A DNA stretch of 64,000 nt from Macrocystis pyrifera (GCA_031763025.1 JASSKH010000002.1:19100168-19164167); one strand, 5' to 3'; positions 33,960 through 45,180 are shown, counted from the stretch's first letter. The notes: a model not told the origin generated them from the sequence alone. Program-made: numbers and translations.

Positions 33960-34930
33960 GACATAGCTTATAATTTCGAACAAAGTCCGCGTTCGTTAAT
34001 AGAAACGCCTTCTTGTACTCGTGTTCATACGAACCCGTAGGAAGCACGAATGGTCTCTGTCTGGCCTCCTTGTCAGGCTCCGCTTGTACCATATACGGGA
34101 TATAAGGGTCGTTTTGATATGCAAAATAGTCTTCAAGTGGTGCTTATTTTTGCGACCAAACTAAACTTCAGAGAGAATTCATTACAGTTTGAGGACCAAC
34201 TTTGTCGAGCTGGCGAAGAAGCGCCACGGTGAGCACCGGGCTTCACGCGAGGCAGGCGACGGGGCTCACTGTGGCAGAGAGGCAAGAAAACTTTATCCGG
34301 ACCGAATCGGTGGTGAGGTGGTCGCGAGACGGGCGGGCGGCGTATAAGGGTAAGAGGGAAGCTCTGCTGTTCGATTTTTTTCTTTTTGACCGGTGGAACG
34401 TGTTCCAATCAGGCAGAAAATTGTTATATAAGAGGGGACGGGGACATTTTTTCTTCCCGCGCTTTTTCGTACTTCACACAAATAAAACTGTACGCGGATC
34501 CCAGTGAGATCCTGCACATAGCAAACGTGGCTTCGCCGCAGCATGAGCTTCAATGTTCATAACTTACTTGTAACCAAGCGAAGTATGTCGGTTTATTCAA
34601 GCATTCTAAACGATGAGCGAGCCAAAGTGCAGATGGGCAACGGCATTGCGCAGAAGGAATTACGGATCAGCCTAACAGCTGTCCGCGTCGCCTCTGCCTG
34701 AGATCGATATCCATCGGTCGTATAACAGCCAAATTCCAACAGAGTACGCATCGGACTATCGGTAGATTGGAATCATTAACCATGTGTTATGATACTGCCT
34801 TGCCAGCCAGTCACATTATTACGTCATGTTCTACTCATGTATTAGCGGTAGCGTTGCCTCCACAAATGATATACCCAGTCACTGCAGTGCATCATATTCT
34901 CCTGCTGTTTGTTGTTGTACGAAGCACGGC
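33960..34930. other. No gene recognised
   Basis: Mixed composition with several medium open frames on both strands (34.05-34.55 kb). None has motifs I can assign. Confidence 0.3.
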
Positions 34931-34934
34931 AGTA

Positions 34935-35045
34935 GTAGTACGACTACAGTAGTAGTAGTAGCAGTAGTAGTAGTAGTAGTAGTTTTTTTTTTTTTTTTTT
35001 TATCCTCCGGCGAATAGTAGTGGTAGTAGTAGTAGTAGTGGTAAA
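34935..35045. repeat. TAG/GTA trinucleotide microsatellite with T19 run
   Basis: AGTAGTAGT repeats on both sides of a run of about 19 T at 34,983-35,001. Frames of poly-Leu or poly-Thr type here are artefacts. Confidence 0.85.
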
Positions 35046-35364
35046 AGCGAACGCGATCATACAACTAATTATTGTACCAGGTATTATTAGTACATAACAT
35101 CTATCTATCGTCTTTTCCACTCCTCTGCTCCTGCTGATTATATTAGGCAATACATCAACGCGACGCCCAGCACGCAGCGATCCACAGCGCGGACACCCGC
35201 ATCGGTACATAACGTAGCAATGGACCCGACAAAGTGGAGCAACAGTTGAGACAAACTAACGTGCCCAGGATACCCGTATCTACGTATTATCATGCACCGC
35301 GACGGACAGCATGCCAAATAAATGGTCTGCTGCTGTTGTAACGCTCGAAAAATTGCGATGTCAC

Positions 35365-35835
35365 GAGCCAGAGTAGCAGCTCCTGAGCAGCGGCTTAGCT
35401 GCTGCCTGCCGCTGACTGCGGGGAACTTTTTTTGCAGCTAGCTGCTTGCTGGTGCTTCAGAAAAGCTGCTGCTGAGCTTTGGCCGCCGAGAATTTTGGCC
35501 GCGCCGAGAGCTTTGGCCGCGATCGACATATACATGATTCTTCAAGTTATCGCGACGGCAGATACCTAAGCGACAGAGAGGGACCGCACCACTACCACAA
35601 GTGGCTAGCTGTTCCTAAGCAGCAGCTCTTCCTGAGCAGCAGCTCCTCTGAAGAGTAGCTTAGGTGTCGCCTGCCGCTGACCGGGGAGATTGTTTTTGCG
35701 GCTATTAATAGCTGCTGCTGCTCCTGGTGCTGAGCTTTGGCCGCCGAGAGTTTTGGCCGCCAGCAGATGCATGAGCGACTACAGAAAGGAGACAGCACCA
35801 CACCACCACCACAACAAGTAGCTGCTGTCGCATCG
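35365..35835. repeat. Tandem duplication with GAGCTTTGGCCGCCGAGA core
   Basis: Two units of roughly 230-260 bp share CTGAGCAGC, TAGxTGxxGCCTGCCGCTGA, GAGCTTTGGCCGCCGAGA and TTTTGGCCGC. Three TACCWGGTA sites follow or precede closely (35,075, 35,858 and 35,943). Confidence 0.65.
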
Positions 35836-35965
35836 CGATCAGACAACCGGCCGAGATTACCTGGTACCTACTACTGGCACGATGGTGATAGGTTCCGACA
35901 GGCCGACTGATGTTGTATAATTTATTTGCCTCATAAACGTTGTACCAGGTATCATGTATTTGCTT

Positions 35966-36110
35966 CATAAACATTCGATGAAAACCGACGAGCAGAGGGA
36001 ATGCTGAACCCCATGCGCGACAAAAAAAATGGCACGTACCGGGGGAGAAGAGACGGAACCTGTGACCACGGCTTGTCCAGAAGATCGCCGAGGATAAAAC
36101 CTCCTACTAG
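35966..36110 (+). repeat. Dispersed repeat F, copy 1
   Basis: Shares CATTCGATGAAAA, GGAATGCTGA, CCCTATGCGCGACAAAA-like, GGCACGTACCGGGGG, CCTGTGACCACGGCTTGTCC and AGAAGATCGC with 45,668-45,815. I cannot assign it to a class. Confidence 0.65.
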
Positions 36111-36249
36111 TTAGACCTATGCCAATCGAAACACGAAGTCCAAAAATTTTCTTTCAAAAATATTGCATGAAAAAACAGCCGAAAATACCCTCGTACCGCC
36201 GCTGTGGGGAAAAAAGGAAAGATTGTTTGATTTTTCTTTCTTTTTTTCT

Positions 36250-37837
36250 GTTGTATTATGTCTCTACCGTGGATCATTTAATTTAAGTATTGGATTGGAT
36301 GAGGCCTCCTGCGCCGGGCAGGAGGTCTCGTCTGGTATTTTCCCCCCGCGCTGAGTAGACTAGCGTATCACGTTCTCTTCGCGGGGTTAGTACCTGTAAG
36401 TGATATGGGCATACAAGCATAAGAATACTGATCCTATTGCCGGGTGGGTGGGATGGGCTCAAGAAATGTTGCGACTCCAAATCTACTGCCGAGGTTTCGG
36501 GAGCGAAAAGAAGAACTGACCTCGTTGCGATACAAATTCCGAGACATTTCGATATCATCGATGGTTCCATTTTTTGTGCCAAGTCTTGAGCCCATCGATT
36601 GGATCGCCATCTTACTGTTGTATTCTGTCTCTACCGTAGATCATTTGTTGCAAGTATTGGATTGGATGAGGCCTCCTGCGCCGGCCTGTGGTCTCGCCCA
36701 TACTTCGTTGCGCCTCTTTTAGATTGTATTTGTAGTTGACCACTGGTCAGGGGCAGAGTTGTCTCACCCAAACTTCTCCAACATTGACTAAGTCCTTTCC
36801 TGCACACGCCGCAAAGTCCTTTTCAAACTCTGGAGGCAGTGGCAGCTCGCTAGCGTCCGTCCTCCCACTCGAAAGGCTTACATCGTGAAATAGTCCGGCG
36901 GCTCTGCCATCCGCAGATCGCTTTGCAGGTTCGCCGTCATACGGACTGCGGAGATGGAGAGACGTCCCCGGCCCCCTTCTGCCGTGGCAACGGGGAAGAG
37001 GCACCTGGCGAATAAGTCTCCCCCCAATCGGTTGTGCGGCAGAGATGTACGCCATAGCCGACCGAAAAGCGCAAATCGCCAGGCAGTCCCGGTCTGCTAA
37101 CACTGCCACTGCCTCGCTATAGAGGCTCGCTCCGATACCAATCTGTTTCATTGTTGTCAGCTCTACCGCCAGCGGGCCCAGCGGCGCTATACAACTCAAC
37201 CTCGTATACGCGACTAAGCGGCAAAGACACTCGTACCTCTGGGGGGTTCGTGGTTGTAGTGAGTCCGATCAGATATTAATCCTCTTTGCTCCTTATTTCC
37301 ATGGTCGGCGACTGAACCTGCGGGGCCCCACTCGGACCCGCTCTCAAGCTCGCTCCAGCTGAGGCACTCACAAGCGTTCGCCCTACCGGCGATCTCGACC
37401 GTCTCGATTTGTGCCGCCGGTCCCTTCGTTCCCGCAGCACCTGCCCCGTATCCTAGCTGACGCGCAGCGCCTCCCATGCCCCCCACCTCGGATGCTCCGA
37501 GGAGAACACAGTAGTGCTCCGACTCCAGGAGGATGGCATGGTACCGGAAGTCTAGAATGTACCAGACCAAAAGCCGCGTTGCTTCAAGCTCGCGGTGCGG
37601 CCGGGAGGCGCCGGCCCGGATCCGACGCGATAGCGGCAGTCGCGTCCGCTGGCGGGGCTGGCGGCGTCGACCGGGTGGTTCTTGGCATACTCTGAAGAAT
37701 TTCGCGACCAACTCGTAAAGCTCACGAGGTTTCGGGAGCGAAAAGACGAACTGACCTCGTTGCGATACAAATTCCGAGGCATTTCGATATCATCGATGGT
37801 TCCACTATTTGTGCCAAATCTTGAGCCCATCGATTCG
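36250..37837. repeat. GC-rich segment between 112 bp direct repeats
   Basis: The sequence at 36,491-36,602 (GAGGTTTCGGGAGCGAAAAG to CTTGAGCCCATCGATTGG) returns at 37,725-37,837 with only a few changes. A second direct repeat, TGTTGTATTxTGTCTCTACC...GATGAGGCCTCCTGCGCCGG, lies at about 36,250-36,315 and 36,613-36,685. The GC-rich coding-like stretch sits between the 112 bp repeats. This could be a small unclassified element or a local duplication. Confidence 0.6.
36747..37711 (-). pseudogene. GC-rich coding-like remnant, unknown family
   Basis: Two long minus-strand frames follow each other: 37,711-37,214, with RLLVWYILDFRYHAILLESE and an acidic ECLSWSELESGSEWG part, and then a frame covering 37,240-36,747 with VAYTRLSCIAPLGPLAVEL, AVAVLADRDCLAICAFRSAM and a C-terminal EFEKDFAACAGKDLVNVG. 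The switch near 37,220 looks like a frameshift or a lost intron. Composition differs from the AT-richer surroundings. I do not recognise the protein; a retrotransposon gag-like protein or an orphan host gene are both possible. Confidence 0.4.
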
Positions 37838-37849
37838 GTCGCCATTTTA

Positions 37850-39170
37850 CTAACGACTGCAGGCGGCGCAATTTGTTTTCCCTCGTTGCAAATTATCCAC
37901 ACGCTGATAAAAATCAGCTCGTGCGACGATAGATGCTCGATCCCGGTATAGACTCAGCCCACGGCCAACCCCCTTGGTGTCGAGCAAGGCCAACGAGTAT
38001 AAATGACGGCGTCGAAGATAGAAAGTGAATACATGCTCTAGGGGGCGAGAGCTTGCCGGCGGCGTCCTGCGGTATCCTGCCAAACCTGAAAAAATGCCTG
38101 TTTTTTGCTATTCGAGACGGATCGAGAAATATTGTCTTCTGTTTTGTACGCACAAGCGGCTAATTATTTTTTTTATCGTACGCCTGGCCAGCGCCCGCCA
38201 CACATCACTGGCCATTGTGTGAACACGATGACCCAAGGGTCGGTCGGAGCCCCTAACGAGCGCACTCCGTTCAGAATTCATGACGCAATCGTTGGTTTTG
38301 TCGATCGATGTCTGTCGAGGACTCGGAATCTCGCCGCTTCGAACCAAAGATCGACCTGAGTTTTCTCAAGCCGATCTTGGCCCGACATCGGCCCCAGATT
38401 TGCTTTTTTCGGGCTTTTCCAAAAGTTCTTTTTTTTTTCTAGACGTGCCTATAGGAAGCGTGTTCAATTTTTTTTGGCGGGTATCTTTGGAATTCAAACT
38501 TTTTATTGATCCTTCGCTTTGACATTGGCATAGGTCTTAGGCTGGAAAGTAAAAGTGATTATTAAAATAAAAATCAAAGAACAATGCTGACGTATTATTA
38601 ATGGGCAGACTTGAAAGAGTCAGAATAATTTCAAAGAAATAAAAGGCCGACTGCGACAAAAGAGTCAAACGGCCCACGACAACAACGGCCTATGACAACA
38701 AAAGACGACAGACAACCTAGCCTTCTACACCAGGTCCAAACAAGTCTAAAACAGTGATAATATTAATGCTGACGTCTCCATACCCAGACAACCCGTGGTA
38801 CCTTTTTGGCATGCAAGCACATAGGTCACCCTATAGCGTTCGGGTCATAGGGTTGGAGTCCGCGTCGGGCGATCAGAGTCTACTGTATTAGCATGCCTGG
38901 TATCTCCTGCTGTTATCCCATGTTTCTTTTCTGAAAAACCACGCAATGAACAATGCATAGCGTCAACAACGGTAGCATATTGAAACAAGTAAAATTCTAC
39001 CTAGCAAGTATCTACGTCGCGAGAGAATTTCCATACTTCAGTCCAACCTTGTATTAGATGGTAACAGGGAATAGCAGGGCAACCCTTGCCCTCCTCTACG
39101 ATTAATGATGGGTGGATGCAATTAGTTCTAAACAGGTAGGTGTGCAGGTATTTCATACGAGTATTATTTT
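37850..39170. other. No gene recognised
   Basis: Low-complexity T runs near 38,160 and 38,430 and a CGACAA-rich patch at 38,650-38,720. GTCTTAGGCTGGAAAGTAAA at 38,534 also occurs at 45,808, next to repeat F. No coding family is seen. Confidence 0.3.
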
Positions 39171-39177
39171 GTTCGTA

Positions 39178-39235
39178 CGCCACTCCCCTGTTAGTAGGCA
39201 CCTCCCGGAGGGGAACCTTGTATGTACCAGTGTTA
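39178..39235 (-). repeat. KVPLRDV module, family 2
   Basis: Minus strand reads GTYKVPLREVPTNRGVAYEQ. The flanks contain CTCCCC and GGGGAA, able to pair around the core. Confidence 0.55.
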
Positions 39236-39239
39236 TTTG

Positions 39240-40480
39240 GTTCGTATGATATGGAAGCTTTTATGTGAAGAATGAAATTTTGGAATTCGACAGTTTCAAG
39301 TAGGAACGCCACAGCAGGCCACTACAAACCAATGGGAAGCCACCCTCGTGAGAGAGAGGCACCAAGTCGTCGCCGAGATCTCCACCCACAGTGCTTCATC
39401 AAGAGCCCGGACTTCTTTGTTGCATGGAATGCGGTGAGTACGAGTAGGCCTTGGAGGTTTTGGGTGTTTACATGCAGCCTGGTACTTACTGTCGCAAAAT
39501 AATTTTTTCCACACCAGGAGTGAAAGCAAAATGTACGGGTAGGTACCAAAAACGGCTACACATCCGAGCAGAGCCAATTCCGTGTGTGGCCCCGAGCTTG
39601 TGCGTGTTTGGTGTTGCCATTGATAGCCGTGATGTCCCATTGTCAGTACTCGGCACAACATGCCACGAGACGAGGGAGTCGACCGCTGGTGCCGCGCAGC
39701 AGCAGCAGTGGCTACGAGTACGAGCAAGTACCAGTATCGACTGCTGCTCTTCTTGCTGCTGCAGCATCTCACACGTTTGTCACAGCAGCAGTGCGCATCA
39801 TTATCCGCCGCATGTCACAGCAGTCAGGTCAGGTGATGATAGAAGTATCAGAGCGTGCTGCGTGTGCGGGCGAGGGCGTTGTGTAGGACTCATGCTTGAC
39901 GCTTGACAGTCCATGATGCATGTTTCCCGTCTTGTGTATCCCAGTCATGATGTATGATGTACATGCCAGGGCCGGTATCTTTGGTTAATTTTTTCAAGAT
40001 GACAGAGTTGGCCGCACAACGTGTACCCGCATACTGGATCCGGTACAATAAAACTCGATTGTTCGTCTTCTGCTGCTGCTGTGCGCTCTCAAAATAGTGT
40101 ACCGGTTACAATAAGTGCTTTTTTTAGTTTTCAATAAAATAACATAAGCTCATCCGCGAGTAGTTTTGTGCGTGGAGTTGATCTGTGATTGCACACACGG
40201 TAGCTTCAAATTCTCCAGCGAGTCGCAAACTAACAACGTTCCAATGCTCTTCGAAGTGTCCAACGCGTCGTAAACTAACACCGTTCCAATCAATGCTCGA
40301 TGCCCTCCGCACGTGTTGCAAATTCAGGTTTGAAGAGGTTCGGGGTTTCGCCTTCGCGACATAGGAGTGGCTCTGTCGGCGACGGCTCTACCGGTTTATG
40401 TACTCTTTGACTATAATACAGTAGCTGCCATCGGGATTTTGAGGGCAGTGGTCAGTCAGCACGTATTCGACTCCACCCGT
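39240..40480. other. No gene recognised
   Basis: Around 39,290-39,440 an open plus-strand stretch ends with a GTGAGT at 39,433, but it has no recognisable motif. CAGCAG-rich sequence lies at 39,690-39,790. Confidence 0.3.
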
Positions 40481-40506
40481 GAGGAGGGAACGGAAACGTT
40501 TATTAA

Positions 40507-40917
40507 CTACAACACAATAGAAATAGCCTGCGCACGTGGCACACACCCGTCCGGCACACAATACCAAACAAACCACGCTTCCGTCGCGCTACACACCCTA
40601 CCACGATACGTACCACGTGGAAGCACCACCAGAGCGTGAGGAGGGTTTTTATGCAACCAGGTACCCCGGGATTTTGTGGGCTCAAGAAAACTAAGCCTAA
40701 GCTTGAATGCCACCCGAAAATGTGCAACACGCGAAGCCTGCTTCAAAAAAGCAAGTACGTTCTTATATGGCGGCGAAGTCACGATCCAGTCCGGGCGTAT
40801 TGACTCCTCCATGAACGCGTCTCGGAATCCGTCCGACGCTGCGTCCATGTGAAAGTCAGCCTTCAAACTGAGGAATGCATGCAGTGAACAACACCAGCGA
40901 ACAGCACATTTTTGCAC
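40507..40917 (-). pseudogene. DNA amino-methyltransferase fragment (TSPPY motif IV)
   Basis: The minus-strand frame contains, at about residues 42-60, PDWIVTSPPYKNVLAFLKQA, the [DNS]PPY catalytic motif IV of adenine-N6 and cytosine-N4 DNA methyltransferases. It is followed by VAFKLRLSFLEPTKSRG (about 69-84), TWLHKNPPHALVVLPRGTYR (about 86-105) and TEAWFVWY (about 112-119). This downstream pattern (hydrophobic strand, FLE, NPP, LPR, final WFVW) recalls phage-type DNA methyltransferases and relatives in some eukaryotes. Upstream, KADFHMDAASDGFRDAF leads into the motif. No motif I (FxGxG-type SAM-binding loop) is visible and the frame ends soon after WFVWY with unrelated residues. It is therefore a fragment or a member of a subfamily with a remote motif I. 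SPPY can mean N4-cytosine as well as N6-adenine. No other gene adjoins it. The host could use it for DNA methylation if it is expressed; as it stands it looks broken. Confidence 0.6.
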
Positions 40918-40959
40918 GTTAGACTTGACCCCTTCGACACTACCACGGCGTTTTTTTGT

Positions 40960-41350
40960 AGAAATGTATTGGAGTTAGTGTCGGGTTTGGACCTCCGAGA
41001 GCACTGCCTGCTCCAAACTTTTTCTGGGAGAAATTACTTGGTATTAGTATCGATTTTATTGACGGGCTGACATTTCCAAATATGGTCGTACGTGGATCTG
41101 ATCGTGTTGCTGTGCAGCTTCTACCAGCAACAACTGAGCAATGTGCAGAAGCTGCGTAGCATGGACGCCTGATACAACCGGACATACTGCTTTGGGTCGT
41201 AAGTAGTATGAAATTTAAAAGTCCTTCAACACTGCACCCACCTTTTTCGGGACAAATTACTTGAAATTAGTATAGAATGTTGAACTCCTTTAGCACCCAG
41301 CTTTCTAGGGACACACTACTTGGAGTTAGTATAGGATTTTGTTGCTGTTC
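40960..41350. repeat. Degenerate tandem repeat (ACTTGGAGTTAGTATAG type)
   Basis: Four related segments (near 40,968, 41,035, 41,263 and 41,320) share TTTxTxGGGACAAATTACTT or its variants followed by GGxRTTAGTATxGxxT. Spacing is irregular. Confidence 0.55.
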
Positions 41351-41792
41351 GAAAAGTTGGACTACGGACAGCTACAGCAGAACAGCAGAACACATGCATG
41401 ACTTTCACGGCAGCTGCGTAGCACAGTCGCCCGTTACAGCAGTACCAGGTACACAGCAGCAGTACATACTCGTACATACATATTAATTGCGGTGGCCGGC
41501 TCGGGCCTGCCTATATCCACACCCTCTCACCTATCGCGCACCAAATCCACACACACCTGGAATTTAAGTCGTTTGTGGAAACATGGAAGCCTTGCGCAGT
41601 CGTGACAATGGCAACCGCATCGCTTGTGGCTCCGCAAGAATCAAGAACTCGTCCCTCCATGGCCACGTTGGCGAGGAGGCCAGGGACCTGCACGGAGATT
41701 GGAACATGTTGAAAGCATGCACGTACACAGCAGTACGGGTTTGAACCTCCACAACAGCCAGCAGGCACCAGGTACTGTCCTGCTCGTTTTTG

Positions 41793-42796
41793 TCAGACTT
41801 CGCACGCAACCAACATTAACAAGACGTTTTTGTCAGACTTCGCAGCACAGGCAACGCAACCAACATTAACAACAAGATAAACAGATCGGGACGACGACAG
41901 CTTATGAAGATAGGAAATGATGATACTGCTGCTGTACTCGACCAGCGATGCGGCGGTTGACTGTGAACAACCAGATGTTGCTCTACACACCTGAGATTTA
42001 GTGGATGGGTAGCGTCCCATCGGTGAAGGCTGCCCAGTCGCCATCTTGTCGAGGGAACCCTGCGCGTCCTTTGCCACCTTGGCTTTGTACCTCTGGTACA
42101 AGTTGTCGACACAGCCACGTCGGCTGCAAATGCACTCGCCATACTGCAGCGGGCACTCAGACAGGTCGCGGTCAAACGCCCAATCATCGCCAACTTGCGC
42201 GGCCCATTCACCCAACGCCGCCCAGTATGAGCTATTCCCGACGTGCTTCCATCCTCCGGATATCCCATCACGTCCTCCCACTCGCCCACAAACAGCTCCC
42301 AATGTCTCCACTCGCAGTAGCCTTCCCATGCAGGGCACGACCGCAGGCAGCTCTGCTCATCGTTGTAACTGAAATTAGTACCAAAAACAGTACCAAAGAT
42401 AGACACTTTTGAGCCAGGCCGAGTCGCTAATTTCTCGACGGCTCGTCTTTCATCAAGCAAGCGGACGGGAGCTGTGCGTTGCCTGACACTTGTACTACAC
42501 CGCACGACGGTCATAGAGTCGTGGTTGGGTCTCTGGTAGCTCTTCTGACGTCGTCGGCCAGCGCAGTCGCTCGAGCCACGACCACGCCGCGATTGTGAGA
42601 GGCCTCGAGACAAAAATGCACACAATCGCTTCCGCCGAATAATTTTCACCCAACGAGCACCACGATGGGGAACTAAGCGTCGCCCGTGAATCTCGCGCCG
42701 GCGGTGTCTCCAGTCGGGCGCTATGTGCGATCGTGTGATCGGGTGCTCCGGGGGGATGTTTTTAATAAATCCCCTGCTCCAAAAACTGCCTTCCAA
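41793..42796 (-). pseudogene. Cysteine-rich coding-like remnant
   Basis: Two overlapping minus-strand frames look partly real. The upstream one carries QSCLRSCPAWEGYCEW and WELFVGEWEDVMGYPEDG. After a frame change near 42,230 the other carries SSYWAALGEWAAQVGDDWAF, CPLQYGECICSRRGC and DNLYQRYKAKVAKDA. Ordered cysteines and tryptophans and the smooth join make a single ancestral protein plausible. N-terminal to this, arginine-rich sequence may be non-coding. No family is recognised; the change of frame could be a frameshift or an intron. Confidence 0.4.
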
Positions 42797-43104
42797 AAAA
42801 CAAACCCTAGCCGAAAATCATTCAACTGCTCGTGCTGGCCTCCACCACGACGTACACCTGCCAGAAACTATACCCATCGGTAGCTGTGCGTTGCAGCTGT
42901 ACACTGATGACGTCCTAAGGTCCATGTGTTTCGTGCACGAGGCGCTATGCCATGAAGTAATGACAACTTCAACATGCGGCGCAATTAAACCCAACAACAC
43001 TGGTACTTTATGTACATAAAAATATGTATGTCATACAGTGTATCACCATCGCCGTGCTCGCCTTGTACACCATCAACTCTCAATACGTGAGATATAATAG
43101 ATTT

Positions 43105-43180
43105 TAGTATGGCATACAAAGCTCCCCTCCGGGACGTGCCGAGGGGAGTAGCGCAAGAACGAATTGACATAAATACAGCT
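43105..43180 (+). repeat. KVPLRDV module, family 2
   Basis: Reads YKAPLRDVPRGVAQERIDIN. CTCCCCT and AGGGGAG at its edges pair perfectly (7 bp) around the conserved core. Confidence 0.6.
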
Positions 43181-43344
43181 TGCGATTATGTATCATGCGC
43201 ATATGGTACAGTATTACCACGTTATGAGATATCTCCATGTTCCTGGTGTACATATTGACATGTACACCATTAATAGACCCATTAGAACTGGACCTGCTTT
43301 TTCGGGGGTGAGACACCCATGGAAAAGGTGTGGAACTACGCTGA

Positions 43345-43575
43345 CTTTACCGTTTTATAGATTTTCTGGATCATTCCGCCAAACATGGTATAATATTTGC
43401 CCGGTTGCTAATGTATGTTGTTGTGGCGCTCACGACGAACAAGGTCTCTCCCGCACAAAAACAAGGACTGCCGACAAAAAAAACTTTGAAAGCAGTCCAC
43501 GCGTGACACGCGGCACACATGCGTGACACACTGAATAGAGCAGCACAGTTAGACCTACGCCTGAGGTACCCATCG
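43345..43575 (-). repeat. Dispersed repeat H, copy 3
   Basis: Reverse orientation relative to 9.94 and 29.7 kb. Landmarks are GTTGTGGCGCTCACGACGAA, AGGACTGCCGACAAAAAAA, CCACGCGTGACACGCG and AGTTAGACCTACGCCTGAGG. Confidence 0.7.
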
Positions 43576-43579
43576 ATCA

Positions 43580-44022
43580 CAAAAACGTGTCATGGTGAAT
43601 TTGAAGGATTATCCACGAAAAGTTGTCAACCATGATATCATTCTTGTCAGTACGAGCTGAAACCCCAAACAACTTGAATAACGACTGCAAGCGAGAACAA
43701 GAGCAGACCGAAAAAATGTTGTCTTGAGTCACGAGTTGGGTCTTCATACTCCGCAAAAAGGTGGCAGACCGTATGTTTTAGTTAGGATACGGTATAGCTT
43801 GTTCACCCGCTTCCCGGCAACCTCGCAAATTCCCCCAAGCGTGTGTTTTCATCATCTCTTTACACCTGCTATGTGTTCTTCAATAATACGTACAAAGAAA
43901 AGTACACCCTTGAAATAACAGCCTTGGATTGTGAGTACCTGCTAAGAAAAACGCACACCATTTCATGTTGCGCTCGAACACCAGCGGATCCAGTATTGGC
44001 TCTCGGATACGGGCGGTACCTC
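43580..44022 (+). repeat. Upstream block of the coiled-coil family, copy 3
   Basis: Matches 27,040-27,488: AAGGATTATCCACGAAAAG, GTCTTGAGTCACGAGTTGGG, CTTCATACTCCGCAAAAAGG, GTATAGCTTGTTCACCC and CTCTCGGATACGGGCGGTAC before the ATG. Confidence 0.6.
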
Positions 44023-44770
44023 ATGGCAAAATCTCAGCGAAAAAAACTGACAAAAATCGTCGAGCGGCACTGAAAAAGATCAACGATGACTTTGTCGTTC
44101 GCACGGGAACTACGCTAAGCGAATCGGCGACGATCAGCGGTGCAGAGAAAGCGGCAGAGCGCGGTAAATATCGAGCGTTGGAGCGGGTCCGCGAAAACGC
44201 AACTCGGGCACGCGACGCTGCCATTGCTCGATGCAATGAGGAGATCGAAGGTCGTCGGTCAGCGGAAAAAAATGCCGGGGAACAAAAGCTTTCAAAGGAC
44301 AACGAGGAACTGTCGAGACACGCTACAACAAAGTTGGCGTGTGTGCAAGAGCGCAGGGCTCATGCGGAAGCGAAAACGCGTGCAGCCCAAGCGGCGCTGG
44401 AAATCGAGGCGGAGGAGAGGCGGGCGTAAGAGGCACAAGTGATGGCAAGCCTGGAGGAGATGGCCCGCTTGTCGTTGGTGAGGATAAGGTCGAGAAGGAA
44501 AGGGATTACCTCATTTCGGTCATATTTGAAGGTGACAATCGCGGACTATTGTTGGCCAGCAGGCAGAGCAGCCCGGCATGCTTCTCCAAGAACGACTTGG
44601 CTTGCAGAAGATGCAGCATGGAGATGTATGACGCCACCCGGAGGGGGAGACATCATCGGGACGGCGCCTCCACCGATCTCGGGCTTCTGCTGCTGCTGCG
44701 GCTGTGCCGTGTCTCTTTTATCAGCTACCTACATATCGCAGGGTCCGACAAAAAGCAACTATTAATATGA
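44023..44770 (+). pseudogene. Coiled-coil protein family, best-preserved copy 3
   Basis: The ATG at 44,023 opens MAKSQRKKLTK. A small deletion then shifts to the frame that carries NRRAALKKINDDFVVRTGTT and a long, uninterrupted coiled coil (RALERVRENATRARDAA, IEGRRSAEKNAGEQKLSKD, RAHAEAKTRAAQAALEIEAE) up to a TAA at 44,427 where copy 2 has CAA. The same frame continues VMASLEEMARLSLVR, then a further frame change leads to EKERDYLISVIFEGDNRG and LACRRCSMEMYDATRRGR, with a CRRC pair, and HHRDGAS. Relative to the other copies only a stop and two frame changes separate it from an intact gene of about 230 residues. The conserved CxxC-containing tail is the part to search with. Function unknown. 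Confidence 0.6.
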
Positions 44771-44846
44771 AGCCACAGCAGTATAGCGCGGACAAACCAC
44801 CGCACACGCGTGATGTTGCTTCCTACCCTGCTGGCGGGCGGCAGGC

Positions 44847-45180
44847 GTGTACGGCGTTATAGCCAGCTGGTTGTAGCACGCACTCTGCACTGCTCATCTT
44901 GTGCTGTATGTTGTCTGTGGTGTCTGGGTTACGTCCATGATACAAAAAAAGTTTGACAACAAGAGTATTAAAAAATAGACATGATCTCTGCGAGGGTCGA
45001 ACTCTCGCCTTCAAGTCCAGGATCGAGCATCGTGACCATTTTACTATATTACCAAAGATCCCTATTACCTGTTTTTTTTTTTCGCAGCGCGCACGACACA
45101 CCGCACACACATGCATAGCAGCACGGCAGAAGAGAGGGAGGTGGTGATGACCGATGGCAGACCGTAGCCTCCGATATGCA
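44847..45180 (-). repeat. Tandem duplication, unit 1 (334 bp, part of reversed repeat R)
   Basis: Almost identical to 45,181-45,522. By eye the only differences are one substitution (GATGGCAG/GATGACAG), one extra T in a T run, and a 7 bp indel that creates TACCAGGTA in unit 2. The junction GATATGCA|GTGTACGGCG is clean. Confidence 0.85.
44981..45060 (-). ncRNA. tRNA-like / SINE-type Pol III unit
   Basis: On the minus strand TAGTAAAATGG (box A-like) is followed about 32 nt later by AGTTCGACCC (box B-like) and then a T6 run. GATCTTT before and AGAGATC after could pair like an acceptor stem, but the anticodon arm is absent. Confidence 0.45.
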
